NCBI RefSeq assembly: GCF_007997295.1
Contig: NZ_VORY01000004.1
Coordinates: 124,001-188,000 of the forward strand
Source: Gillisia hiemivivida
Lineage (GTDB): Bacteria > Bacteroidota > Bacteroidia > Flavobacteriales > Flavobacteriaceae
Reading direction: 5' to 3'
Length of the DNA: 64,000 nucleotides
Notes under the pieces: generated by a model
Told to the model about the DNA's origin: nothing
The model's input: the letters and a program-made list of their open reading frames with translations, nothing else
Database searches by the model: none
Made by a program: the position numbers and the translations under genes
In this document: piece after piece, positions 1 through 7,990 of the stretch
Layout of the letters: every line of letters begins with the position of its first letter
Numbering within the stretch: position 1 is the stretch's first letter

Positions 1-1895
1 AAAGTTCCTCCAGCCGCTCTATCAATATTTTCTTGGATTTTATCCTGAGTATCAAAATATAAAGGTTGATCTACTCTTAATCCGTAAGTCAAGGTAAATT
101 TATCTGTAGCTTTCCATTTGTCCTGAGCATAAAATGCTAATTGTCCAACATTTGTTTCAGCTAAAGCCCATGAGTCATTTGCATTGTTGTTATCAAAAAC
201 ATTTTGAGCATTTGCAAGTGCTGCTGCAATTGTTCCATTATTTACAGCTTCCTGAAAACTTCCAGCTCCATCTCTAACACTCGTAAAAGCATCAAAGAAA
301 GTACTTATCGGGCCTTGACCTGCATCAGCATTTCCACCAAAATCATAGGCTCCTAAATTAAAAGAATTATCAAATTCAAATCTTTCAAAACTAGCTCCTA
401 AAGTGATCGTGTGGTTTCCAAGAATGAAGTTTAGGTTGTTAGTAATTTGATAAACCTTCTGATCTAATTTATTGTTGATCGAGAAAGGCTCATGCCCTGC
501 AACTATATATCGAACTCCATCTTCCTGAATGTTTATTGGAGGTGCCGGAGCAGAAAACGGATCTCTACTATCTTCAAATCTAGTATATCCTGCTTGAAAT
601 TTGTTAGTGATGTTTCCAGAAAAATTCGAATTCAATTCAACTAAGAAAGAGTTAATCTTGTTATTGATCCTGTATCCGGAATTTCTAAACTGTAAAGTTG
701 TTAGATCTGGTCCTCTGCGTCCAATAGCCTCTCTGTTTGCTGGCAAATCTCTTGAAGCATTTAAAAAGTTATAAATAAAAGCTACACGATGTTTATCTGA
801 AACGTTCCAGTCCAGTTTAAAAAGTCCTTTAGTAGATTCTGTTTTATGAGTATAACCTTCATAAGCACCTGTTTCGTATCCTAAAGTTCCTAATTGAGTA
901 GAAACAAAATCTAGATCGTCTGCAGTAACTCTAGAAACATTAGAGCCTGTTAATCCAGGTCTAGCTGCTAAAAAGTTTGATCCAAGATCTTCTCTATCAT
1001 CTTTTTCGAAATTCCCGAAAACGAACAATTTGTTTTCAATAATTGGTCCTCCAACGCTTAATCCATATTGGGCTTGAGTAAGGTCCGGAACAATAATTTC
1101 ATCTCCTTCAACTTTACTTCCAGTTAAATCCTGGTTTCTATAAAAACCATAAACCGTTCCTTTCCAATCGTTCGTACCACTCTTAGTTACCGCATTTACA
1201 GAAGCTCCTGTAAAACCAGCCTGAGTAACATCGTAAGGTGCAGTAGAAACCTGAATTTGCTCAATCGCATCTAAAGATACCGGCTGTGCATTGGTTTGTC
1301 CTCCTGGCGTTGCAGCATCTAGCCCAAATGGGTTATTAAAGATAGAACCATCTAAACTAAAGTTGTTAAACTGGTCGTTTCTACCTCCAAAAGACCCATT
1401 GCTGGAAGCAGTTGGTTCTAATCGGTAAAAATCGGCAGCAGATCTTGTAATAGAAGGTAATGTTTTTAATTCTCTGCTCCCTATGTTAGTTTCTGCTCCA
1501 GTACGATCACTATTAATCACTGTGTTTTTTGCACTATTAATAACTACAGCATCTAAAGAAGTTGCATCTGCAGTCATGATAACATCCATATTAAATGTTT
1601 GTCCAAGTCTAAGATCTACATCTTTTAATATATACTCTTTAAATCCAACAAAACTTACTGTGATCGTATATGGACCACCAATTCTTAAGTTTAACATGTT
1701 AAATCTTCCGTCAAAATTTGTTACCGCTCCATAAACAGTACCTGTTGGGGTATGCACAGCTTTTACATTGGCTCCAGGAAGCACCAAATTTTGATCTTCA
1801 TAAATAATACCGCTAATCTCTGCTGTAGTTACTTGAGAAAACCCAGTAAAACCCAGAAAAAGAGCGGTTACAAATAAAAGTAAATTCCGTTTCAT
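1..1895 (-). CDS. TonB-dependent receptor, Oar-like (3' end outside window)
   Basis: Outer-membrane beta-barrel receptor with an N-terminal carboxypeptidase-regulatory-like domain. The minus-strand reading frame is open from an ATG at 1895 to the window edge, giving about 631 residues; the C-terminal barrel is missing. It starts with a signal peptide (MKRNLLLFVTALFLGFTGFS), then a CarboxypepD_reg-like domain (SGIIYEDQNLVLPGANV, GRFNMLNLRIGGPYTITVSF), then a plug domain containing GGRNDQFNNFSLDGSIFN, then barrel strands rich in aromatic and Asn residues. The GGQTNAQPVSLDAIEQIQV stretch is typical of the Oar-like TonB receptor family. The ligand cannot be told from sequence. A TAnnTTTG box lies 41 nt upstream. 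The family assignment is firm; the exact subfamily is inferred. Confidence 0.9.
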   Translation of the reverse strand, partial: MKRNLLLFVTALFLGFTGFSQVTTAEISGIIYEDQNLVLPGANVKAVHTPTGTVYGAVTNFDGRFNMLNLRIGGPYTITVSFVGFKEYILKDVDLRLGQTFNMDVIMTADATSLDAVVINSAKNTVINSDRTGAETNIGSRELKTLPSITRSAADFYRLEPTASSNGSFGGRNDQFNNFSLDGSIFNNPFGLDAATPGGQTNAQPVSLDAIEQIQVSTAPYDVTQAGFTGASVNAVTKSGTNDWKGTVYGFYRNQDLTGSKVEGDEIIVPDLTQAQYGLSVGGPIIENKLFVFGNFEKDDREDLGSNFLAARPGLTGSNVSRVTADDLDFVSTQLGTLGYETGAYEGYTHKTESTKGLFKLDWNVSDKHRVAFIYNFLNASRDLPANREAIGRRGPDLTTLQFRNSGYRINNKINSFLVELNSNFSGNITNKFQAGYTRFEDSRDPFSAPAPPINIQEDGVRYIVAGHEPFSINNKLDQKVYQITNNLNFILGNHTITLGASFERFEFDNSFNLGAYDFGGNADAGQGPISTFFDAFTSVRDGAGSFQEAVNNGTIAAALANAQNVFDNNNANDSWALAETNVGQLAFYAQDKWKATDKFTLTYGLRVDQPLYFDTQDKIQENIDRAAGGT

Positions 1896-1936
1896 TTTTA
1901 ATTTTTTGATGTTGTGTTATGATTGTTAATATTTTG

Positions 1937-1944
1937 CAAAAATA
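1937..1944 (-). promoter_or_regulatory. Bacteroidota -7 box for the TonB receptor
   Basis: Read on the minus strand this is TATTTTTG, an exact match to the TAnnTTTG consensus of the Bacteroidota primary sigma factor, 41 nt before the ATG at 1895. No strong -33 box is evident. Confidence 0.5.
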
Positions 1945-2513
1945 CTGTAAATTAATTGTAAAAAGTAGCTACTAAATGCGAAATTAAAAATATAAGTATG
2001 TTTCCTCTCTATATAATATGACTATATTATTAAATTTGTAAATACTTGATTTAAAGTAAGTTATAGTTAATTATTTTGATTGATCTATAAAGCAAATGAA
2101 ATCAAGCATGTGTGTCGCAACATATCGAAGACCATTATGACAAATTACAAGTTGTGGGTAGTATAGCTAAGATAAAATTATATCGGGGGTCAAGATTTGT
2201 GAGATTCTTGAGGTTTATATGAAGCTAAAGATCAAAAAAACGAAACAGGTGATTCTTTTTTAGAATCGAAAGAAATTATAGCCGGTCATTTAATTATTCG
2301 GACTGAAAGTATAGAGATAACAATTAAATTTTATCTGCAGGTGCACTGATAATTAAATTGTACTTAATGTCCGTTTTTTGTATTTTTAAGTTATAATCAT
2401 CATATCTATCCCTATAATACTTGAAATTCTCATTTTAGAACGACAAGCCTAAAAAACTACCCTATATTTATTTAAATAAAATTCACAATACTGTAAATGA
2501 TAATCCTCTAAGT
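1945..2513. other. Intergenic stretch with no recognisable gene
   Basis: About 570 AT-rich bases between divergent genes. All six frames are broken by stops. One stop-bounded run on the plus strand near 2220-2350 has no start codon and no motif I recognise. It may contain decayed sequence, but I see nothing that can be named. Confidence 0.4.
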
Positions 2514-3008
2514 ATGAATAGCCTTAAATCACCTCTTATTTTTTTGCTACTAATAATGGGATTATCACTTTCCTGCAAGAATGGATCTGAGCATCTCGAA
2601 ATTGGTTTGAATGAAAAAATCCATCATGACAACTTTGTATATTTAGTGACAGGTTTCGAGGTTTTATCTGTAGATGAATATACCAAAAGATATGTAGTAA
2701 AATTTAAAGTAATTAATAATGACGAGGTTTTAAAACATACTTGGAAAAACTCTATTGCATATATAGTAGATTCTAAGGGTAATATTTATAACAACAATAA
2801 AAAACTTCAAATTAAACTCAATGAATTAGAACCCTTTGAATGGCAAAATGAATATCACACCTACCCTAAATCTGAAGAAACCACTACATTGATCTTCGAT
2901 CTACCAAAAAAGGTAGCAAAACCATACTTAAAAGTGAAAGGTGAATTTTTTATAGGAGATGTATTGGATCTCAGCGAGTATAAGAAAATGAAAGTTAAAT
3001 TGTTTTAA
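2514..3008 (+). CDS. Putative lipoprotein, possibly DUF4352-like
   Basis: A 164-residue protein with a lipoprotein signal peptide: hydrophobic stretch, then LSLSC with the lipid-accepting Cys at about residue 21. The mature part alternates beta-strand-like segments (NFVYLVTGFEV, KRYVVKFKVINND, TTTLIFDLP, YLKVKGEFFIGD). This layout resembles the DUF4352 / telomeric-repeat-binding-factor-2-like immunoglobulin-type lipoproteins, but the match is by pattern only. No operon partner is near: the next gene downstream is an IS-disrupted pseudogene. The function is unknown. Confidence 0.7.
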   Translation: MNSLKSPLIFLLLIMGLSLSCKNGSEHLEIGLNEKIHHDNFVYLVTGFEVLSVDEYTKRYVVKFKVINNDEVLKHTWKNSIAYIVDSKGNIYNNNKKLQIKLNELEPFEWQNEYHTYPKSEETTTLIFDLPKKVAKPYLKVKGEFFIGDVLDLSEYKKMKVKLF

Positions 3009-3198
3009 TAAGGGTTTTTAGAAATCCCATTTTAGTACTCTAAAATTATAAGCAGAGACATCTCAAAAAATTCAATCTTTTTTGTCATTACTAAATATGA
3101 ACAGTTAAGTAAACGTTACAGATCAGCTTGTGCGTCTTTTAGATAGGGTTTTCAATAGTATTGTACTCCAAAACTTCCTCTGCCATTTATTAATATTC

Positions 3199-3223
3199 TG
3201 TCTAGTCCTAAATAATCGATACA
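3199..3223 (+). repeat. IS3 terminal inverted repeat (orfB-proximal)
   Basis: Begins TGTCTAGTCCTAAATAATCG and ends ATACA. It pairs with 4567-4591, differing at 6 of 25 positions. Confidence 0.85.
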
Positions 3224-3249
3224 GATTATTAAAGGATTAAATTTATTAA

Positions 3250-4092
3250 TTAAAGCTGAACAATGACTTCATTGTTCAGCTTTTTTGATTTGTATTGTTT
3301 TCTTTTTAGTTTTTGTTGTTTGTGCATTTTATCTGGTGTGAGCATATGGTTCGACAAATGAGGTCTCAGCGAGTTGTAAAGATTTATAGCATTTTTAACT
3401 AACAATTTTTTCGTTGATAAGTCAGTGTCGTAAGCTGCTATTGCAAATTCTTGTTTTAAAATTCCATTTACACGCTCGGCAATTGCATTCTCGTAGGGGT
3501 CATACTTTTCGGTCATACTTGTACTTACGAGTTTGTCTTTTAGTATTTGTTGGTATTCATTTGAGCAATACTGCAAACCTCTGTCTGAGTGATGTATCAG
3601 AGGTTTGTTTGCATAACTTCTTTCTTTCAACGCCATTTCAAGAGCTCTTAGAGAACCTCCCACTTCGAGACTGGCCGATACATCATATCCCATTATCTTC
3701 TTTGAGTAAGAATCTGTGATCAGGGCAAGATACGATGGGTTTTTCCTATTTCCCGTATATGTTATATCGCTTACCCAGACCTGTTCCGGACGTATAAATT
3801 CAATCTCATTTACAATATTTTTATGCTTTCTGAACCTGTGATGGGAGTCTGTTGTTATGTGATAGCGCTTTTTGGGAGTTATGAGCATGTGGTTGGCCTT
3901 TAGAATTCTAAATAGTTTATCTCTTCCCACATTGATATTACTCAGTTCAACCCTGAGCATGTGATATAGTTTTCTTGTGCCCAACCTAGGCATTAAATTC
4001 CTTATAGAGCGCACCAAGCTAATAACCTGCTGGGCTATTAGCTCCCTGTTCTTCTTTGATTTTAGTGCTCTGTAATATACCTGTCTATTCAC
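3250..4092 (-). CDS. IS3-family transposase OrfB (DDE integrase)
   Basis: The 280-residue catalytic half of an IS3 transposase. It has an N-terminal HTH_21-like segment (LVRSIRNLMPRLGTRKLYHM) followed by an rve integrase core with the DDE triad: D in VWVSDITYTG, D in HHSDRGLQYCS, and E in YDPYENAIAERVNGILKQEF. The frame is open upstream of the ATG at 4092 to beyond the orfA stop, so the active protein is probably an OrfA-OrfB fusion made by -1 frameshifting. The last codons lie inside a strong hairpin. There is no truncation or missing catalytic residue. Confidence 0.93.
   Translation of the reverse strand: MNRQVYYRALKSKKNRELIAQQVISLVRSIRNLMPRLGTRKLYHMLRVELSNINVGRDKLFRILKANHMLITPKKRYHITTDSHHRFRKHKNIVNEIEFIRPEQVWVSDITYTGNRKNPSYLALITDSYSKKIMGYDVSASLEVGGSLRALEMALKERSYANKPLIHHSDRGLQYCSNEYQQILKDKLVSTSMTEKYDPYENAIAERVNGILKQEFAIAAYDTDLSTKKLLVKNAINLYNSLRPHLSNHMLTPDKMHKQQKLKRKQYKSKKLNNEVIVQL
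3252..3286 (+). terminator. Terminator-like hairpin at the orfB 3' end
   Basis: AAAGCTGAACAAT (3252-3264) pairs perfectly with ATTGTTCAGCTTT (3271-3283), followed on the plus strand by a T run. The hairpin overlaps the last codons of orfB. In the plus direction it looks like an intrinsic terminator and could stop outside transcription from entering the IS. Confidence 0.65.
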
Positions 4093-4115
4093 CCCGAGTA
4101 ATTCACAGGAAGAGA

Positions 4116-4550
4116 TTATGGTCTCTTTTTGTTCTTCTTTGAAACATTTGATAACTCGGGTGTGTAATTTTTTCTGATTTGGATGTCATATTCTTTTTCA
4201 GCCATATCCACTAGCATATCGAAGATAATTACCTTCTTATCCGCTCGTTCTGCGAGGTATTCTGCTCTTGCTTTCTGCTTTTCTAGCAGCTTTACTTTTG
4301 ACTCTAGTTCCAGGATTCTTTGTTCAGGTGTTTTTGCCACGGTTATTTTTGATTGGTTCTCCCAATCAAAGTTACCATATTTTCTAAGCCATTCCTTAAT
4401 TGTGGATTTAGCCTGAATACCATATTTATGACAGGCTTCTGTTCTTCCTAGCTCTCCGGACTCAATTTCTTGGACTACTTGCAGTTTGAAGGAAACTGAA
4501 TAATCTTTTTGGGTGCGCTTCACATACCCTTGGTTTTCTGATGTTTTCAT
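4116..4550 (-). CDS. IS3-family transposase OrfA (helix-turn-helix)
   Basis: A 144-residue DNA-binding subunit. A transposase_8-type HTH lies at about residues 15-60 (YSVSFKLQVVQEIESGELGR, then HKYGIQAKSTIKEWLRKYG). A leucine-zipper-like helix follows at about residues 80-115 (EQRILELESKVKLLEKQKAR), the multimerisation region known in IS3-family OrfA. The ORF ends 23 nt before the orfB ATG, while the orfB frame is open back into orfA, as in elements that use programmed -1 frameshifting. Confidence 0.9.
   Translation of the reverse strand: MKTSENQGYVKRTQKDYSVSFKLQVVQEIESGELGRTEACHKYGIQAKSTIKEWLRKYGNFDWENQSKITVAKTPEQRILELESKVKLLEKQKARAEYLAERADKKVIIFDMLVDMAEKEYDIQIRKNYTPELSNVSKKNKKRP
4125..4131 (-). 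promoter_or_regulatory. Candidate -1 frameshift site in orfAB
   Basis: The minus strand reads CAAAAAG here, seven nt before the orfA stop codon. Stepping back one base places ribosomes in the orfB frame, which continues without a stop (KETIISSCELLGVNRQVYYR). The heptamer is close to, but not identical with, the common A-AAA-AAG slippery site. Confidence 0.45.
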
Positions 4551-4566
4551 TACACTAACTTTTTAG

Positions 4567-4591
4567 TGTATCGCTATTTCAGGACGTGACA
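4567..4591 (-). repeat. IS3 terminal inverted repeat (orfA-proximal)
   Basis: Read on the minus strand it begins TGTCACGTCCTGAAATAGCG and ends ATACA. It is the partner of 3199-3223. Confidence 0.85.
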
Positions 4592-4965
4592 TTCCTTCAC
4601 AAAAAAAAATCATAGCATTTTATCACTTAGGGATTTATGCGAATAAAGACTTATTAGATTGGTTTGTAAGTGAATTTCCCAAGCATAGTAAATTATACCT
4701 CGATATGGGAAAAAGCTGTATTAGATTAAAAAACCAGAACAAATTCCATTTGAGCTAATTGACGAACTAGCTTCGTAAATGAGCTGAAAAGAATGGATTG
4801 ATGTTTATGAATCTAAGATAAAAAGATCATATGCTTACATTAGGATAGGATTAAATTAAATTTTATAACAAAATATAAAGCAAGAATTACATATAACATA
4901 TGATTATAAAATTTGTTATATCTTGTCTTCATTATAATTAATCTAACCCTGCTAAAAAAAATATT

Positions 4966-5280
4966 ATGTATAAATACGGACTTAGCGTAAAATTCAAATC
5001 TACTGAAGATAACAGACAGAAATTGTCTTCTGTATTATTGAAAGCTTCAGAATTAGTTTCAAGGGCAAAAGGCTGTCAATTATATTTAGTGAGTTTAGAT
5101 GAAGACGAACCAGACACTGTATGGACCACAGAAATATGGGATTCTAGAGAAGATCATGAAAATTCTTTATCTGTTATTGGAGTAAAAGAGCTTATTTCTC
5201 AAGCTTCTTGCCTATTTGCTGCTCCACCTGAAAAAGTTAAGGAAATAAAAATATTAGGCGGTTATGGGATAAACCCATAG
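4966..5280 (+). CDS. Antibiotic biosynthesis monooxygenase (ABM) domain protein
   Basis: A 104-residue single-domain protein of the dimeric ferredoxin-like ABM/quinol-monooxygenase superfamily. It shows the typical pattern: first strand (KYGLSVKFKS), helix with DNRQKLSSVLLKASELVSRA, the GCQLYLVSLDEDEPDTVWTT strand pair, the WDSREDHENSL motif and a final helix-strand. Cofactor-free oxygenases of this group act on quinols or polyketides, but many members have other or unknown roles. It stands alone between an IS-disrupted pseudogene and an ABC cassette. The fold is well supported; the substrate is unknown. Confidence 0.8.
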   Translation: MYKYGLSVKFKSTEDNRQKLSSVLLKASELVSRAKGCQLYLVSLDEDEPDTVWTTEIWDSREDHENSLSVIGVKELISQASCLFAAPPEKVKEIKILGGYGINP

Positions 5281-5327
5281 TCGTCAAAGTGTCTAAAATT
5301 GTTTGGATCCTCGTCTTTAAACTAAAA

Positions 5328-5408
5328 TTAATGATCTTTATAATTACAGTTCTTACCTAACTTTTTTTTTAGCTTTCCAGAGCCATTACACTTCTTGCAG
5401 CATGCTAT
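5328..5408 (-). pseudogene. Possible remnant of a small DnaJ-type zinc-ribbon protein
   Basis: A stop-bounded minus-strand frame reads IACCKKCNGSGKLKKKLGKN and then CNYKDH and a stop. CxxCxGxG is the DnaJ-type zinc-binding repeat and the stretch ends with another Cys. There is no start codon; a stop lies immediately upstream in frame. It is most simply the tail of a decayed gene. Chance similarity cannot be excluded. Confidence 0.25.
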
Positions 5409-5531
5409 TTATAATCCAAATTTCCTGGAATTTGGAAGTTTGAATCCTCTACATCGTATTCAAAAAGGAATCTGAGAAATAAAAAAGTCATAACTTCATC
5501 AAACCAATTTAATTTCTAAAATATCTAGGGA

Positions 5532-5810
5532 ATGAATGTAAGAGCAATCTGGAGCTATTATATAGATATTAACATCGTGAATTTGATCTTTTCTATATTT
5601 ATCATGCACCTATTTAATAGGTATTGGGGCATCTTCATGTTTTGCTCTCTTGGAGTTTTTGTAGGTCGTTTTGCCTTTAAATATTTTAAAAACAATGAAT
5701 ACAATCTTTATTACAATCTTGGTTTTAATAAATTGAAGTTGCTTAAAATAGTCTGGATACTCAATCTTATTGTTGGCATCCCGCTACTAATAATCGCTTT
5801 ATTTATATAA
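5532..5810 (+). CDS. Small membrane protein of an ABC cassette
   Basis: A 92-residue hydrophobic protein with about three membrane segments (NIVNLIFSIFIMHLF, WGIFMFCSLGVFVGRFAF, LLKIVWILNLIVGIPLLIIA). The stop is followed after three nt by the ATP-binding protein gene, which strongly suggests one transcript and a shared complex. It is too short to be an ordinary ABC permease. It may be a truncated permease or a dedicated small partner. I know of no named family for it. Confidence 0.65.
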   Translation: MNVRAIWSYYIDINIVNLIFSIFIMHLFNRYWGIFMFCSLGVFVGRFAFKYFKNNEYNLYYNLGFNKLKLLKIVWILNLIVGIPLLIIALFI

Positions 5811-5813
5811 ATT

Positions 5814-6482
5814 ATGGATCATCTTTTAGAAATAAGCGGAGCTTATAAATCCTTTGGTAAAAAAAGAATTCTAGAGAACATTTCCTTTGAGCTGAAAACA
5901 GGAGATATTCTGGGCGTCTTCGGAAGAAATGGTAGCGGGAAATCCTCGCTTTTAAAGATGATATTTGGCACCTTGCCTGCAAACCACATCCAAATAAAAT
6001 TTGATTCAGAAATTATTGAAGCAAATGAAATAATTCCACGTCAACTTATTGGTTATCTGCCGCAAGACAGTTTTTTGCCAAAGAGTACGAAGGTTAGAGG
6101 TATCATTGCTCTTTTTTGCGATGATGAAGAAAAACAGAACAAAGTCTTTTATGCTCCCGGAGTTTCAAAATTCGATCATCTTAAAATAGGGCAGCTTTCC
6201 ATGGGCCAATTAAGATATCTGGAAACATTGCTGGTAGGTTCTTTGGAGCATCCATTTATAATGCTAGATGAACCCTTTTCTATGTTGGAGCCTCTTTACA
6301 AAGAGCTTCTTAAAGAACTTTTACGTAATCTAAACCAAACCAAAGGGATTATTGTAACAGATCATTATTACCATGATGTTTTAGACATCACCAATGCAAA
6401 TTTTCTTCTTAAAGATGGACATAAAATAGAGATTTCAGAAAAGATGGACTTAGTTAATAATGGTTATATCTCGTCTCTATAG
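5814..6482 (+). CDS. ABC transporter ATP-binding protein
   Basis: A 222-residue ATPase subunit. It has Walker A (GVFGRNGSGKSSLLKM, about residue 38), a Q-loop (GYLPQDS), the signature LSMGQLRYLE, Walker B (FIMLDEPFSML) and an H-loop His in IIVTDHYYHDV. It is slightly shorter than common export ATPases. It is coupled to the 92-residue membrane protein upstream. No second permease follows: the next gene is on the other strand. The substrate is unknown. The resemblance is to small ATPases of lantibiotic/antimicrobial export or LPS-export-like systems, but that is inference. Confidence 0.85.
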   Translation: MDHLLEISGAYKSFGKKRILENISFELKTGDILGVFGRNGSGKSSLLKMIFGTLPANHIQIKFDSEIIEANEIIPRQLIGYLPQDSFLPKSTKVRGIIALFCDDEEKQNKVFYAPGVSKFDHLKIGQLSMGQLRYLETLLVGSLEHPFIMLDEPFSMLEPLYKELLKELLRNLNQTKGIIVTDHYYHDVLDITNANFLLKDGHKIEISEKMDLVNNGYISSL

Positions 6483-6528
6483 AACCTTATGCATAATATC
6501 TTAATGAATATTTTCGGGGAAACTGATC

Positions 6529-7275
6529 CTAAGATTTCTTCAGAATCACCTTAACATCTTCAGTCTCAATATTAGACAGCAATTTCAATTTACCTTCTTC
6601 AAACAATTCATCAAGTTGACATAGGTCTGTATTAAAATCTTCTTGAGTATAATTTTTATAATCTACAAACCTAATTCCTTCGATCACACGTGGATTATAA
6701 GCCTCTCTAAAACGAAGCCCACCTTCATTGATATGAAACTTATAAGCAAGATAATCTATAGTAAAATTCTCTTTATGGATCCAATATAAAAACTCATCAT
6801 GATGATCTGTACCTCCACCGTTCTGACTAAAAGTAACTTTTAATTGGTAATAAGGCATTCCATTAATTTCTGCATCTCCCACCAATTCCTTATTAACAGC
6901 TTTATCATTTAAACCGTAAGGTAAGTGTGCAAAATAATGCACAGAATTTACACTACTAATATATTTAACCATCATACTGTCTGGTACGGTAATTAAACTA
7001 TCATTCAAAAATCGCTGGTATCCGGTGTTGCTAACTACATCCCGAATGGTATCTAAAGAGTCTTTAATTTCTCGCTCTAAAAGGAATTCCCCACCATTAC
7101 GAACACTCTTATATTTATTTTCTCGAAATTTAAAGTCGATCGTTGCTTTTTTGTAAGTATCACCACCCGCGGTAGCTATAGTTTTATTGATGATCTCGTC
7201 TGCAGAAAACTGCTCTTTTTCATTCTGGCAGGAAGCAAATAGCACAAGTAAGGCAAATATTAAAAGGTATCTCAT
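6529..7275 (-). CDS. DUF6503-family lipoprotein
   Basis: A 248-residue protein with a lipoprotein signal (YLLIFALLVLFASC, lipid Cys at about residue 16). The mature region (SADEIINKTIATAGGDTYKK, FRENKYKSVRNGGEFLLERE, YLAYKFHINEGGLRFREAYN) matches the flavobacterial family I know as DUF6503, with a fold resembling outer-membrane lipoprotein carriers (LolA/LppX). I would not transfer an enzyme name; relatives are sometimes mislabelled as aldolases. It is convergent with the ABC ATPase gene and divergent from smpB. Confidence 0.7.
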   Translation of the reverse strand: MRYLLIFALLVLFASCQNEKEQFSADEIINKTIATAGGDTYKKATIDFKFRENKYKSVRNGGEFLLEREIKDSLDTIRDVVSNTGYQRFLNDSLITVPDSMMVKYISSVNSVHYFAHLPYGLNDKAVNKELVGDAEINGMPYYQLKVTFSQNGGGTDHHDEFLYWIHKENFTIDYLAYKFHINEGGLRFREAYNPRVIEGIRFVDYKNYTQEDFNTDLCQLDELFEEGKLKLLSNIETEDVKVILKKS

Positions 7276-7465
7276 AGTATAGTTAAAGTAGGCGCTAAGA
7301 TAAAAAAATTAACACAATAGACATTTTATAATCTAGTATATCAACATTCTAAGACTACATTTCACCTAACTCCTTACACCTTAAATAATTCTTCTCGAAT
7401 TAATTAGAATAGGTCAATCTTAAAACTTTACAAAATCATTATAGGAATTTCTAAAGAAACCTTCC

Positions 7466-7473
7466 TATTTTTG
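7466..7473 (+). promoter_or_regulatory. Bacteroidota -7 box for smpB
   Basis: TATTTTTG, an exact TAnnTTTG match, ending seven nt before the smpB ATG. Transcription should start at or just before the start codon. Confidence 0.6.
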
Positions 7474-7480
7474 TGCCTCT

Positions 7481-7936
7481 ATGAAGAATACCATCAACAT
7501 AAAGAACCGTAAAGCGAAATTTGAATATGAATTTCTGGAAACCTATGTAGCAGGAATAAAACTTGCAGGGACAGAGATCAAAGCAATTCGTATGGGGAAA
7601 GCATCTATTACCGAAAGTTTTTGTGAATTCCAGAATAACGAACTCTTTGTAATAAATATGCATGTAGAAGAATATTCTCATGCCACACACTTTAACCATA
7701 ACCCCAAAAGTGAGCGTAAACTGCTTATGCAAAAACGGGAACTTAAAAGTCTGGAGAAAAACGTTAAGAATTCTGGATTAACAATTATTCCTATCAGACT
7801 CTTTATCAACGATCGTGGTATTGCAAAACTTAAGATCACCTTAGCAAAAGGTAAAAAGTTATACGACAAACGGGAAACAATCAAGGATAGGGATAGCAAA
7901 CGCAGACTAGATAGAATTAAAAAAGACTTTAATTAA
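7481..7936 (+). CDS. smpB: SsrA-binding protein SmpB
   Basis: A 151-residue protein of standard length. SmpB binds tmRNA and carries it to stalled ribosomes for trans-translation. Family motifs are clear: NRKAKFEYEFLETYVAGIKL and GTEIKAIR near the N-terminus, YSHATHFNHNPKSERKLL in the oligonucleotide-binding fold, and the basic C-terminal tail KGKKLYDKRETIKDRDSKRR that enters the ribosomal mRNA channel. The ATG is fixed by the promoter box just upstream. No ssrA gene was seen in the window. Confidence 0.97.
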   Translation: MKNTINIKNRKAKFEYEFLETYVAGIKLAGTEIKAIRMGKASITESFCEFQNNELFVINMHVEEYSHATHFNHNPKSERKLLMQKRELKSLEKNVKNSGLTIIPIRLFINDRGIAKLKITLAKGKKLYDKRETIKDRDSKRRLDRIKKDFN

Positions 7937-7990
7937 GCCCCATACTCATTCCTTTTATTTAGCTATTTTGCAGTGTTAAAACCTCTGTTT

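Larger units (their letters stand above)
3199..4591 (-). mobile_element. IS3-family insertion sequence, apparently intact, 1393 bp
   Basis: Bounded by imperfect 25-bp terminal inverted repeats (3199-3223 and 4567-4591, 19 of 25 positions matching, outermost bases TGT...ACA). It is flanked by a 3-bp direct repeat TTC (3196-3198 and 4592-4594), the expected IS3-family target duplication. It carries two consecutive minus-strand reading frames, orfA and orfB, in the typical -1 arrangement. Both frames are open and all three DDE residues are present, so the copy could be active. The insertion point is inside the DUF1801 remnant, whose reading frame is restored when the IS is removed. Confidence 0.9.
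3159..4858 (+). pseudogene. DUF1801-family gene remnant, split by the IS3 element and further decayed
   Basis: The 3159-3198 segment reads YCTPKLPLPFINI. Removing the IS and one copy of its TTC duplication joins it in frame to 4595 onward: PSQKKIIAFYHLGIYANKD, then LLDWFVSEFPKHSKLYLDMG and KSCIRLKNQNK. This matches my memory of DUF1801 (YdhG-like) proteins, which have a YHCxPKLPLPFINIASQKN core followed by YHMGIYA and DMGKSCIRF. After that a one-base loss near 4740 shifts the frame; the continuation (IPFELIDELA, then KEWIDVYESKIK) carries two in-frame stops around 4777-4790. The N-terminal half is not recognisable to the left of 3159. The gene is therefore dead through the insertion plus later mutations, or was already dying when it was hit. 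Confidence 0.75.

Noticed and set aside
1483-1734. 83-codon plus-strand ORF
   Set aside because: It lies wholly opposite the coding frame of the TonB receptor, with no motif or promoter.
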